Below, piece by piece: positions 22,950-34,029 of a DNA stretch of 64,000 bases. Below the pieces are notes generated by a model, which saw only the letters and a program-made list of their open reading frames with translations, was not told the origin of the DNA and made no database searches. This stretch comes from Acanthosepion esculentum (lineage: Eukaryota; Mollusca; Cephalopoda; Sepiida; Sepiidae), in contig OZ038517.1 in the NCBI GenBank assembly GCA_964036315.1, positions 56,315,156 through 56,379,155 of the forward strand, written 5' to 3'. The translations under genes were made by a program, and so were the position numbers. Every line of letters starts with the position of its first letter. The stretch's first letter is position 1.

Positions 22950-22955
<6 letters not shown>
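22780..22955. repeat. Rearranged family A SINE tail
   Basis: The left part (22780-22835) matches the end of the SINE tail in minus orientation ('gaatagtcaaagtccgataa'). The right part (22855-22955) is the body and tail in plus orientation ('gtcggacatccaggccggta' to 'aaaaaatgtctt'). The tRNA head is absent. With 22421-22560 it forms an inverted repeat of about 100 bp. It runs into the (TA)n at 22956. Confidence 0.75.
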
Positions 22956-22990
<35 letters not shown>

Positions 22991-23002
22991 GTCTGTCTTT
23001 TC

Positions 23003-23074
<72 letters not shown>
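22953..23074. repeat. Two (TA)n arrays
   Basis: TA runs at about 22953-22987 and 23006-23074 are separated by 'gtggtctgtcttttcctga'. They lie between the SINE tail and the next repeat unit. Confidence 0.97.
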
Positions 23075-23078
<4 letters not shown>

Positions 23079-23129
23079 CAAACGTTATTATTTAATGGAA
23101 ATCGTATTTCAAATAGACACCCAGTGTTT

Positions 23130-23149
23130 AATATATATATATATATATG

Positions 23150-23217
<68 letters not shown>
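23130..23217. repeat. (TA)n-(TG)n microsatellite
   Basis: About nine TA units followed by about 34 TG units, abutting the possible MITE at 23213. Confidence 0.98.
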
Positions 23218-23219
<2 letters not shown>

Positions 23220-23444
23220 GGTCCAGGTTAGGACCAAGGAAGAACAACACGAACACAAGAGTAGAAATAACGAAGATATATTACACGGAATAATAATACA
23301 AGATGTGAAACGTGTTAGTATGACTGTCAGTCTGGTTTGGAGTGAACTACTATCGGCTCGACTCGATTTGTCCGCCTCTCTTGAGAAGCGTAGTATACAT
23401 AGTGTTAGGAAGAGTTCATTCTGTAGTTATAGGTAAGGACCCAT

Positions 23445-23450
<6 letters not shown>
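23213..23450. mobile_element. Possible MITE with short terminal inverted repeats
   Basis: The left end 'tgttatggtcc' (from about 23212) is matched in inverted form by 'ggacccataaca' at about 23437-23448. The roughly 237-bp interior has higher GC than its surroundings and no transposase. (TG)n and (TA)n arrays flank it. No second copy is present in this window, so the call is tentative. Confidence 0.35.

Positions 23451-23517
<67 letters not shown>
23449..23517. repeat. (TA)n microsatellite
   Basis: About 34 TA units. Confidence 0.98.
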
Positions 23518-23518
<1 letters not shown>

Positions 23519-23570
23519 GATGAAATACTGAAAGGTTTTCGTCGCGGATGGAAAATCATAATATTCTGTT

Positions 23571-23645
23571 GGCCTACGGCCACATCACGTTGAAACACTT
23601 GTTCCCGTACGATCACCGAAGTTTAGCAAACATCGTGCCTGTTCT
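23571..23645 (+). pseudogene. 5S rRNA-derived fragment
   Basis: The segment reads GGCCTACGGCCACATCACG, then TTGAAACACTTGTTCC, then CGATCACCGAAGTTTAGCAA and a worn 'catcgtgcct'. This is the 5' two thirds of animal 5S rRNA, including the A-box region AGTTAAGCA of the internal pol III promoter, with scattered substitutions and one or two insertions. The 3' part with the C box is not recognisable after about 23645. It is either a 5S pseudogene or the head of a 5S-derived SINE (SINE3 class). It is not a functional rRNA gene. Confidence 0.75.
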
Positions 23646-23659
23646 GTCCTGTTTTAGGA

Positions 23660-25495
23660 GCGAATTGCATTTTAAATACTTTTGAACGCTTGATTTTGAA
23701 TATTTTGAGGGACTGGCTCTTTTCTGCATTATATAATATTGATTATATTCAAGTAATGTCTTGAATTAGTACAAACTACTTTTGACACATTCGATCATTT
23801 ACAGTACCTTCTTCATAAATCTTTTTAGTTACATTTTACATTCTTTAAATTAAATAAAAATATTTTGATAATTTAAAGTAATTGATGCTGACCTGAGTGT
23901 TGTCACAATAATATAATGAAAATTGATCTTTTTGAATGAAATCAGTGAAAACTAAACACTACTAAAGACAACCATAAAACGGACTTATTGTAAGACTGTG
24001 TAAGTCAAATCAAACAGAAATTTCATTTTGTCTCTCAATTCAAGAATATTTTCACTCATCTTCGAAATCTGCTGTAATGTCAGAAAAATGTGCAACGAAT
24101 CGATCGTTCAATTTGTAACATCTTTCACCGCCGCCTTCACCCGGTGGTGGAACCATGTTTAGTGGTCTGATCCTCAGGGTCTTAAGACGATGTTTTAACC
24201 ACGGGCTAACTCTGCGCTGGTCAATGCTGGCGATGGTCCAAGCTGGCTAGCCGCTTCGATCCACACCGTGTCTGCCCACATTTTGTTCTTGATCTCAGAG
24301 CAGTGGAAGATCGAAGGATGTCGTAATGGCAGCGCTGGTTCAAGCCGTGGCAGGTGCAATATTTAGTAAGAAAAATATCTTCACAACGAAAAAATAAAAC
24401 GAGAGATTCGTGGGGTTAACCTTCAATTGGTTTATATAGCTCTTGGTACAACAAAAATAACCCTTCCGCATCAATCTCTATAATGACACTGGGTCTTGTC
24501 TAAACTTCTAGATGGGTTGGGTTCGAATTCTAGGAATTCTGCTGGCAGCTGACGAGGATTCCAGCGACACTCGATGCGGCTTCCCAGCCCAAGTCTCTGA
24601 ACTCCCCAAAGTCATCTGCTTATCTGACGTGTGACCGAAGGGTTTTTGGGTTCGTTGATCCTTTAATTTTCCCATTAATTCTGATAAGAGCTTTCTTTGT
24701 TTCCTATTTCTGCTTTCGTAATTAACTTTCCAAATTTAGAGAATTATCCACCTTCCTTGGGAATAGTTACAGGGATTACTCCTCTCCTAACTCCCACCTT
24801 CTTCACTTCACATCTCACACCACCACTCCATACAGGCAGGGCCTAATTTTTCTTCGTCCTCCTACCCTCCAACCATTCAACCTCAACCCACTTCTCGGGG
24901 CATGCATAACTGTCTTTGTGACAAATCTAATTTTTAAAGCGCGTAGGAAGAAGGGCAGAGTTTTATTCTCGTCATTAATTTTAATTCTCTGAAAGTTTTC
25001 TGTTTTCCAGCAAAAATATAAATCAGACCATCGATGACAGAATTTGTTTTCTTAATTCCAGCCTTAATCATATCGTAAATCCCACCCGTTTAGAGAAATT
25101 CATTCTCATTTAACCTTCCGAGCGAGAGATAAAATTGTTTTCGTCAATGAAAATATATTTGTTTACCTAAATTCACAACAAAGAGACTTTCTGTTTTCTA
25201 TCCCTGGCCCAGACTCTGTCTCAGCAAAAATATAGGCCAGATCATTTTTCGTAATTTTAAACTTCGCAGTTGGTTCCTTCTGTGTTTTCATTTTTGCTAA
25301 CAAAAATATAATTCTCGACTGCTTTTCTGTTCGCCAGTGAACAGAAATGCAAATTGTTTTCCTAATTTCTCAAGAAAGAGATAAAATTGTTCTCCGAATC
25401 TGTTTTCGTCTGCATGCCAGAGTCTCCCCAGATAAGAAAAATAAACTTTAGGAGAGAAGAAATCCAGAAGGTCCCATTTTCACCAAGGAAAATAT
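23660..25495. other. No gene recognised; GC-richer island at 24.1-24.65 kb
   Basis: Mostly AT-rich unique-looking sequence. The interval from about 24120 to 24650 is richer in GC and has a short minus-strand stretch, IKNKMWADTVWIEAASQLG, that looks protein-like but stops soon after. A word 'gggttgggttcgaattc' near 24516 resembles a weak B box. I assign no function. Confidence 0.35.
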
Positions 25496-25497
25496 CT

Positions 25498-25498
25498 C

Positions 25499-25558
<60 letters not shown>
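25498..25558. repeat. (CT)n-(TA)n microsatellite
   Basis: About 13 CT units followed by about 17 TA units, the same order as at 5051-5151. Confidence 0.98.
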
Positions 25559-25559
<1 letters not shown>

Positions 25560-25561
<2 letters not shown>

Positions 25562-26782
25562 CGAGCATTTTTATACTTTTAATTAAAAATGTATACCTCG
25601 GTTCTAATAATACAATCTCATTGAACAACGGTTATTTCTGTTAAAGACTGCATTGAGGCAATTATATAATGAGAATAACTCATTAATGCTATGTGAGCTT
25701 CATAGACTCACTACTTAGACATTTGTTTTAAATTTAAAAGTCCAATTCAACAGTCGAAAACTCAGGAAAAATATTCTCTAAATTTTGGACTATTTTTCTG
25801 TCTATCGAATGTAAGTAATTTTTAAAATGAAGAAAACTTTTGGTCACAAACAACCAAAGCTTGAAACTAAAATAAAAAAGACACCTTTTTACACTTTTCA
25901 AAGAGAAATAAGAGAAGTAAAGATATAAGAAAGCAGAAGTGGAAGCAGGGGTGTGAGGAAAGAAGAGGGAGTATAAAGTGTGTAAAGAATAAAAGAAAAG
26001 GAAGAGGAAGAATAAATTAACATATATGGCATATTGCGGTTAATTTGAAAAAACACATATTTATATATTTGGCAGTTAACATTTGACATTAATTTAAAAA
26101 TTTAAAATGTTTTAACAAATTAAATTTGGAAATAAATATAACGTGAATATAAGATAAACAAAAATATTACTATTATTAACATTATTAATATTAGGAATAA
26201 CAATTAAGGAGTAAAAAGTTTTTAATTAAAATCTAAAGTTTCAAATTTTAAATTTTGAATCTTAAAAAATATAAGTGAAAAACATTTCGAAATGAAACAA
26301 GATTTAAAAGTAATAATAGTGTTATATTCAATATTGTAATAATGATAAAAAAAGAAATATAATAATATTAATAATGATAATAGTCCTAATACAGAATTAC
26401 CTATAAGAGGATTAATGCTTCCACTTCTGCTTTCTTATATCCTTTATCTCGTTTCCTGTGAGATGACTTATTAAATAGGTTAATGTTTTGTACTTACCCA
26501 CTTCCCTTATTCTTAAATATCTTAAAAAATAGATTTAAAAACCATTCCTATCTCTCCCTTCCCTCTCTAATTTCCACCATATCTGTCATACTCCTCCTCC
26601 CCTCTCTCTATATCACCTTACATCAACTTAAAACTACCCCTCAAAAGTGTATAAGAATTATATGTAAATTTAAAACATTTTTCTCCCTTGGAAGTGTGGT
26701 CTGATGAACGATGGGAAAAAAACACATACCTGGGGAAATAAATTATAACTAATGGACCCTTAATGTTTTCTCTTTTCTATTT

Positions 26783-26788
<6 letters not shown>
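25560..26788. other. No gene recognised
   Basis: Very AT-rich sequence with purine-rich blocks at 25900-26010 and 'aataataat' words. The small frames are of biased composition. Confidence 0.45.

Positions 26789-26866
<78 letters not shown>
26789..26866. repeat. (TA)n microsatellite
   Basis: About 39 TA units, 120 bp upstream of a decayed LINE 3' end. Confidence 0.98.
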
Positions 26867-26869
<3 letters not shown>

Positions 26870-26984
26870 AAATATCTCGTGATGTGTCCATTCTTCTAAA
26901 GGTAACAGTTATTTGTGTACTGAGTGCTCAAGGAGAGGAAATCAAGAAAATAAAGCATATTACAAATTGTTTTTTAGTATCTGG

Positions 26985-27560
26985 CTTGCATATTTATAAG
27001 TCTACAATTCGTCCGTTCAATGAGTATTGTTTTCATATCTTCTCTGGTGCTTTTGCTATATATCTTGAGAATCTCAACTAAACTCAAGCAAGAATCTTCA
27101 AGGTCATCAATCTCAACCTAGCATCTCGATTTCAATAACTTTCCCACCGTCGTAACGTAACTGTCCTGTGACTTTTCTACAAATAATTTCATGGTGATTG
27201 TGCTTATGAGCTTTTCTTTCTTCGACTTAACGAATTTAAACTTAGTACTAGATTGGCAGCTAGGACTGCTCATTTTACAGTTGAAATTAATTGCTAAATT
27301 TAACCGTAAGTTCTATTCTAATAGTTTCTTCTCTGGCACTTCTCTTTTGTGGAACCCCTTTCGGCATCTTTCTTTCTTGTCAACTACAATATACAAAAAT
27401 TTAAATGCAGTTAATTTCAATAGTCACATTTTCTTTAATCCTGTTCTTTCTACCGTCCTTTCACCTCATTAAGTTTTTAAAGGTTTCCTCCATTATGTTG
27501 TCTTTCATACTCAGTAACTCATTACGTCTTTGCGGGTGTTACTTTGTTTGGCATGAAAAA
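26985..27560 (+). mobile_element. Degenerate LINE 3' end
   Basis: The plus strand reads HIYKSTIRPFNEYCFHIFSG (about 26989-27048), then NLASRFQ, then KLIAKFNRKFYSNSFFSGTS and LLWNPF, before a tail with 'cctcattaag'. This is the same domain order as the LINE copies at 3.7 and 6.4 kb, but with frame shifts and stops. It is old. Confidence 0.7.
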
Positions 27561-27944
27561 CATTAACCCGAATGTAAAAACGATATAAACTCGTCGGGAA
27601 TTCGGATAGAAAATAAAATTAGGAATCTGCCAGAATTTTTCCTTTATAGAAATGGGTCGTTCAATTTGCAAAGTTTTAAAATTTTGGTATATCAAAAACT
27701 ATAAAATATGATTTTTTTTCACCAAAGGTATTACTTATATTAATGTTTTTATTTTTGTTTTGTTTGTTTTTTTTTTTGTTTTTTGTTTGTTTTTTTTTTT
27801 TGCTAATATTGACCCAAGAAAAACTTTAATTTGAAATAAACGAAAATACCTTTAAAAAAACTACCTAAAACTACTACGTTAAAATCATGAACAAGAGACG
27901 AACTTCAATCCCCTTAAATTGACATATTTTGGAAGGACATTAGA

Positions 27945-28345
27945 ATAATCCAGATTCTATACTGGCAGAAAACCGCCTGCTTACGGACAGGAAATGAATT
28001 CAGTAAAAGTAGAAAGGGGTGTAAGACAAGGATGTGTCTTCTCACCAGACTTATTCAACCTATAGAGAGTAAGATATGCAGATGACAGTGTTGATAGCAG
28101 ATAGGGAAACCCCTAAAAGAGGTAGTGAAATCAAGCGAGAAGAATAGATTAAACATTAATTCCAAGAAGACTAGCAAAAGAAACAGTCCTACATGCAAAT
28201 TACATATTGGAGATGCCAAAATCAAAAAAGTGAAGAAAAAAATTAAATATCTGGGATGTGTTTTAACAGAGGACGGAAAATTCCACGTTGAAATGCGAAA
28301 GCGCGTCAGGATAGCGAAAGATGCCTCGCTTTTAATGGTATTTCT
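27945..28345 (+). pseudogene. RTE-like reverse transcriptase fragment
   Basis: With frame breaks the plus strand gives VERGVRQGCVFSPDLFN (about 28.0 kb), then RYADDS with the catalytic YADD codons at 28075-28086. After a deletion it continues VKSSEKNRLNINSKKTSK, then KKKIKYLGCVLTEDGKFHVE and MRKRVRIAKDASLLM. These are palm and thumb motifs of the endonuclease/reverse-transcriptase LINEs of the RTE type. About 30 residues between FNL and YADD are missing, and stops interrupt the frame. It is a different family from the LINE copies with the KSTIRP motif. Confidence 0.75.
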
Positions 28346-28579
28346 CTTTTATAGTTTAACATTTTAAATTTGTTAAGTTAATCGAAAAGCAGAAGAGGAA
28401 TTACGTCACATTTTTCATTTTGAGAGTTAATTTCAACATGGCTCCACTTCTTCAAGGTATATATTTAGTTTTTTTTTTACCATTAAAGAATTTTTTTAAT
28501 TTATAAAGTTGTACGCCTGGGAAACATGGAACCAAAGAAGAGAATATGTGAAAGAATTTCTGTCGGAATTTCTGTCGGA

Positions 28580-28660
28580 ATTTCTGAGATGAGGTATTAT
28601 TATTTATAATCAGACTATTGTCCTCATCTTTGTTGTTGTTATCACAACTATATCTTTTAA
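28580..28660 (-). repeat. Family B SINE-like tail fragment
   Basis: 'gagatgaggtattattattt', 'cagactattgtcctcatctt' and 'atcacaac' match 54640-54710. No head is present. A small tandem of 'atttctgtcgga' precedes it. Confidence 0.5.
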
Positions 28661-29104
28661 TAAATAAATATTATTTAAATAGTGATCAGATTTACTCAGA
28701 AGGAAAATTCTCGAAAGTGCCATCGAATCTTATCAAAATATAAATCAAAATTTCTTTCAAACCTCACCTTTCCTGAAAGAATTACTACTTTCCTAACCCA
28801 ACATAAACGACCAGAAATCTGTTGAAAAGTCAAAAGAAAACGGTTAAATCCATCATCTCGTGTTTTTGAAGATGTACAGCACATAAAAATCCATCTCATA
28901 CCATGACAATCTGAAATTCTTGAATATTACTCGCTTACTTTTGACTTATCAGACTTTAAATTATTGCACTTTGTGTCCTCCATATATTTTGATTGACCTT
29001 TCAACCACCTGATGAATATTCATGAACATTCTCAAATTTAAAAGCCTTGATAAACCAATGCCATCCTTGCTCTTGTATACGTGCAACAAAATAAATACTA
29101 CATT

Positions 29105-29150
29105 TGCCTTGATAAAGTTCCCCAGAGGACGAAACGCATGAGCTAAGAAT
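29105..29150 (+). ncRNA. Degenerate hammerhead-like motif
   Basis: 'ttgataaagttccccagagg' followed by 'acgaaacgcatgagc' has the layout core box, hairpin (GTTCC/GGAC), GAAAC and GC. The first core box is TTGATAA instead of CTGATGA, so two invariant positions are lost. It is probably a worn Penelope-like 3' end; a (TA)n array follows at 29169. Confidence 0.3.
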
Positions 29151-29165
29151 AGTTTTTGCTCTAGT

Positions 29166-29168
<3 letters not shown>

Positions 29169-29200
<32 letters not shown>
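29169..29200. repeat. (TA)n microsatellite
   Basis: Sixteen TA units. Confidence 0.97.
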
Positions 29201-29202
<2 letters not shown>

Positions 29203-29209
29203 TCCATTG

Positions 29210-29691
29210 GGTCACAAAATATGCTTTACGGGAATAAATTGTTCCCTCTATCTTCATACGGGTCGCACAATTTTAATTAAAATTCTATTAATACGATAGC
29301 TCAGAAAAAAAGGCAATAATTATTTAGCTTCAGTTTCAGGTTTTTAACTTCTTGAATTAATTAAAATCAAAGTATATTGATGTCTGTTTATGGAAAGATG
29401 GTACTTTTTGCAAAAAATACTAATACATACTTCGACAATTTGATTATAGTAGGAAGAATCGGTATATGTAGGTTTTTCTTGCAGCTCCATCTTGTTATAT
29501 AATAATATACTTTACACGATGCGATTTATTATTTTAATCAAATAAGCATAAAATAGATAATTTTCAATATGAATGTGAAAAGCATACAAAATTTTCACAT
29601 ACATCTAATTATTTTATTTCAACTTATTATATTGTCAATTGTGCCTTCATGGATTTTTTAAAGTAACAAAAAGCATATTTTTTAACCCATC

Positions 29692-29753
<62 letters not shown>

Positions 29754-30390
29754 CGGGAGATTATACACTCGTGGCTTATTGTGCTTAAAGGCGTCTCTTC
29801 GCCTACGTAATACTACATCTGTATCAACAGAAACCTATAATTTCGAAGGTTGCTCCGAAATTAAAACTTCCTCTATTATTATGTTGATCTACAACGTCAG
29901 AAGCGTCTATTGCTTGTATTACAGTCGAGGTTGAAACACTCCGTAAATAACAGTTTTTTCTTCCTTGTTTCAGGCAACAGCTGAGCATCTGACATGAAAT
30001 GGAGGTTTTTATCCTTGAATATCTTCCATGTGGAAAAGATTACATTCATCTCGCTTGCAGAATATTTACGGAGACCAAACAGTGGACCTGAGCAGAGTCA
30101 TTATTGTTTCATCAGTAGGAACAGCAATGTGTGAAAAGCTACGTTCGGTCTGATTGGAGATGGCTGGTAATGTCATCGCTTCTGTTATAAAGTTGAAAAA
30201 CAGTGCTTTGTAGCTGAAAATTTGCTCCATCCGACGGTATTGATGTGCTCACTGTGTTAATAATTGTAATGGAAATAAATAAATTACTTTCGGAGCGTCC
30301 CTCGTAGAAGCTACGAATGAATTCGAATGAGACACTGAATTGTCTATTTCTTTCTTTAAGAATATAAAAATTATTTTGATGTTGCTTTTT
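29210..30390. other. No gene recognised; (TA)n at 29696-29751
   Basis: AT-rich sequence with one (TA)n array of about 28 units. The segment 29752-30300 has more balanced composition but no open frame or repeat that I recognise. Confidence 0.45.
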
Positions 30391-30394
30391 TCTT

Positions 30395-30480
30395 CTTTTG
30401 TGTGCCCTGTTTCTTCAGGACGTTGCTGATCATGGCTCTCCAGAAATTCTTACCATTTGTAGCTCGAAACAATGTCTGTT
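30395..30480 (-). mobile_element. RTE-like LINE C-terminal tip
   Basis: The minus strand reads ATNGKNFWRAMISNVLKKQG. This matches the final residues of an endonuclease/reverse-transcriptase LINE, seen also at 36925-36990, 55765-56075 and 60440-60705. Only the last 20-25 codons are present, as expected for severe 5' truncation. Confidence 0.65.
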
Positions 30481-30719
30481 CACTTACTATTCTTGCTAGT
30501 CAGTGTTCTACCAACGATTTACACAATGTAGTTAAGTAGATTAAGCGCGGACACCGGAGATGAGCAGATAAATCTCACGTTTCTTTGGAGGGCGCGGAGA
30601 GTAATTGACGAAGTATTGGAATGGAGTAAAAATATCTTATAATTCTGCTTTCCCTCAATTAGCAAGACCGCTACGCCCTTCCAATACCTCATAAATAACA
30701 AACTACCACTTTTTTTTGG

Positions 30720-31700
30720 TCATATGGAAAGACGGAAAAGACATTAAGGTTTAAGTGAGAAAAAGAAGGGAATATAGAAGTTTCTAACGTCTGTTTCAGT
30801 GAAATGGAAAAGAATTTCAAATGTTTTATTTTGTACCCACTTACTTCTTAAAATAACGAGAGCATTTATATTTATGACTGTTATTGCAATATTTTGTTAA
30901 AGTTAGGTTCAAATACTTAACGGTGCAATAGGGAGATTTCTACGGACATTTTATTGTCGTTATTGTCATTAAGTTAAGAATTAAGATTCATCAGAAAATT
31001 AAAATAGGAAAACCGTGAAATTTTCACGGGCATTTCTATCCACCTTAAATAGAAAAGATGCAAGGCGCGCGTTATGCATTAGTCTGTATATTTTATTGTT
31101 AATCGGAACAACGACTTTGGTGTAAGTGAACGTTCTTAATGCTTATTTTCGCCTACTATGTGGCATTAATTGAATTTATTAAATAACAAGATAATGGAAA
31201 ATCCTGAAAAATATTTGTTTGAACTTAAAAGAAAAAGAAACAATAGGAATAAATTAAAAATGAGAATAAATTTCTAACTTTAAGGAAGGTATGAATTTTT
31301 TTAAAATATGGATGAGACATCCTCAGATCCTGCCATAACAGACTTTGCACTTAGTGTTTTCCAGAAAAGCCACGTAGGGTTGGACTGGGATTACCTCCGA
31401 GCTTTGTCAATGATTAACCCGATTTCAGTGGCGGCCTCGACAGGTGAACAAGTGGTCCCCCCAGCTGCAACGGGGATGCCCACGTAAGAAAATGCCGCCT
31501 GACAGACATGGATATATATAAAGACTCACTCCCAGCGGTAAGATGAGAATGTAAGGTCCAGATTTCAGATTATGATCCCTGGGCGACTATGGGCGACAGT
31601 AATTGAAGTCATGAATGAAATAAAATGCAATGTCAAATATGAGAGGTTTAAGTCTTGTTTTGTAAGTTATGACAAAAACATTACTACTGTAACGCTCTAC
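30720..31700. other. No gene recognised; GC-richer 31320-31560
   Basis: AT-rich apart from 31320-31560, which holds words such as 'ggcggcctcgacaggtgaac' and 'gcaacggggatgcccacgt'. I could not place this in any family. Confidence 0.35.
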
Positions 31701-32350
31701 GCCGTCTTGGGTTTGCATTTTGATGTGAAGTGGAGAAATTATATTGAACCAGTTGCTACGTCTACTACAAGGAAAGTTGGTTCACTGTGTCGTGCCAGAA
31801 AATTTTCTCGTCAGAATCCATCTTGCACATTTATAAATCTACCATCCGTCCGAGGAGTCAATATTGCTGCCATATTTGATCTGGTGATGCTGTTATCGGG
31901 ATTCTTCACAAAATTAAAAGAATGAAATGTAATGTAATCGATCATGACAACACAAATTCAATCATTTTTTCACTGACGTGGCGTGACTTCCTGACCTTTC
32001 TACAAATATTTCCATGGCACCTGTTCTGATGAGTTTTTTTTTTCCTTAGCCATGATTTTAAACGTGCCACTAGTTATCACCGATTTGCTGTTGAACTAAC
32101 CAGATGCAACCGCCACTTTTATTCTAACAGTTTATTTTCTCGCACTCCCCATCTGTGGAACTCCATTACATTTTCTTGATTCCCTACCATCTACAGTTTT
32201 CAAAAATTTAAATGCAACCTCAATCACCATCTTATGTCTTCCTGAACTCTATTCCTTTCATTACTAAAGCCTTCTCATTCTCTTTCACTCCCTGTAATCT
32301 CCTACGCCTTTGTACCATTATCGCCTCGATTGAGATGAAATGATTACAAA
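31700..32350 (+). mobile_element. Degenerate LINE 3' end
   Basis: The plus frame reads LHFDVKWRNYIEPVATSTTR, KVGSLCRARKF, then in other frames YKSTIRP-like and LLPYLIW-like pieces, CNRHFYSNSLFSRTPHLWNS and a tail 'attatcgcctcgattgagat'. The order is the same as in the KSTIRP LINE family, and it includes the KWNKYIES-type segment upstream. Several frame shifts are present. Confidence 0.7.
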
Positions 32351-32757
32351 CAAAAAACAAAAATTCAAAGGAAATTACTTTCTCATACTGACTCTTTCAT
32401 TCATAAATATAATCATGCAACAAATGCTTCAACACAGAAATAATCTGTCTATGGAATGGTGTAATTAGAGCACCATTTTTTAAGGCGGCTAACTACGATC
32501 GGTATTTGCTTTTACCGAAACGACTAAACTTATCAGTTTTATCAATAGAAATTCGGTCAGATGATTATCTGACACAAATGTCTTATCAACATTGTCTATT
32601 AGCAATTATAATTGTTTTAGATATTTAATAATGTATTTAAAATGTGTTAAACTGTTTTAACTTTGACTTTCAGCGTTCTTGCTGGCATTTAAATGAATTT
32701 AGATCATAAAAATATGGTGTCATAATTACACCATATTGCTTCTGTCTTCAAGCATTC

Positions 32758-32760
<3 letters not shown>

Positions 32761-32812
<52 letters not shown>
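32761..32812. repeat. (TA)n microsatellite
   Basis: About 26 TA units beside the SINE body at 32830. Confidence 0.98.
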
Positions 32813-32816
<4 letters not shown>

Positions 32817-32829
32817 ATACGGTGAACCG

Positions 32830-33060
32830 ACCACACTTTTTGGAAGAGCCGAATACAAAGAATTGGTGCACAGTGTGCCACAAGGCCCCCAAACGACCCT
32901 CCTCAGTTTCTGAATTCAAAGTTATCCTTCTAGACCGATTGCCTCCCAAAACTATAAAACCTAGTCTGCCCTGCTATTTACCCATATCTGGAAGGAGAAG
33001 AGATGGATTCATGCCTTTCACATCATTATTTGGCTCTCCGAGCCGTTAGCCATTATCCTA
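32830..33060 (-). repeat. SINE body fragment (family of 4690-4915)
   Basis: 'gaattcaaagttatccttctagac' (about 32910-32935) is nearly identical to the body of the SINE at 4690-4915, followed by 'ccatatctggaagga'. The tRNA head is not evident. Frames across it are shadows. Confidence 0.5.
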
Positions 33061-33359
33061 CCATATATATGATAAACTCTCACCCCCATAGATTTCGACG
33101 TAGGAGGACGCAGCAGTAGGCTTTCGGACTGAACCAAACATATGGTTTTATTACCGCGTTGAAGGCTTGCGTAGAGCCAGACAAAATATTCGGAAGAACA
33201 ATGAACAAAGAAATGGTGCATGTCTCCATGAAATCTCCGAGCAGCCATTTCTCACGACTTATTGTCACCGAGTTTAAACACTACATAATAATGTCAAAGC
33301 CTGAAGACAGTACTTGAACATGACCCTCCCCACCTCTAGAATAACACATTAACTTTTTA

Positions 33360-33645
33360 TTCTCTTAGACTGGCTTCCACCGAAAACAAAATTGCCCAGT
33401 GTAGCATGCTATTTAACCCATTAAGGAATATGGGTCCATGCCTTTCTCAAGTAGGAAGTAAATGAAAAAGCATCGACCCGAATTTGGAACCTGTTCGCCG
33501 ATTCCACATTACGCACCGATAATCGCTAAGCGGGGCTTAGATGTGGCGCAAGTAGAGGCACCCAGTGAGATTTGAACTCACTATTTAGTCATAATTGTTC
33601 TAGCGAGACAAGCTTGTTAACCTTTACACCACGCCAAAGCGTCAA
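33360..33645 (-). repeat. tRNA-derived SINE
   Basis: The minus strand begins with a tRNA-like head, GGCGTGGTGTAAAGGTTAAC (A box TGGTGTAAAGG) and GTGAGTTCAAATCTCACTGG (B box GGTTCRANTCC-like). A body with 'aatcggcgaacaggttccaa' and 'gggttaaatagcatgctaca' follows. A related head is at 41795-41860. The B-box loop is off consensus, so it is not a working tRNA. Confidence 0.55.
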
Positions 33646-33699
33646 AACCGCTACATGTATGCTAGGATTCCAAAATCCTTTTCTTTCACTGAAAAAATA

Positions 33700-34022
33700 A
33701 AATTTAGCTACAGAGGAAGCGTCTGGTTAGTAAGGTCAAATTAGTTTTTAAACTACAATTTAACCTTGCTAAGCAGACCCTTCCTCTGTAGCTAAATGGG
33801 ATAGCACGTCGGGCTATATGATGGTTCCGTGTCGGATACAGGTTCGATTCCTGTCGGAGAACCCATATTTTCTATAAAATTTCTCGGATATTCAGGCCAG
33901 TAAATGTAGTTAATACTGTTTATTATAAACAGAGCATTTACTTAAATATTCGTATGTATAAAAATATCGTATAAACAGAAAATACACTAAAATAATTGTC
34001 GGACTTACATTTCATAATATAG
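33700..34022 (+). repeat. tRNA-derived SINE, family A, with head-to-head start
   Basis: The main unit runs 33785-34022: CCTCTGTAGCTAAATGGG (A box), ACAGGTTCGATTCCTGTCGG (B box), body 'tctcggatattcaggccagt', 'aaatgtagttaatactgttt', tail 'ataattgtcggactt'. Immediately upstream, 33702-33770 holds the first part of the same head in the opposite strand (minus reads 'cctctgtagctaaa'). The two are joined by a palindrome at 33711-33794. This unit is about 85-90% like the one at 22421-22672 by eye. Confidence 0.8.
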
Positions 34023-34029
34023 AGATATC

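Noticed and set aside
23571..23645. Functional 5S rRNA gene
   Set aside because: Scattered substitutions and insertions, and the 3' third with the C box is not recognisable.
24240..24300. Protein-like IKNKMWADTVWIEAASQLG as a gene
   Set aside because: Only about 30 codons before stops, with no splice signals or second motif to support it.
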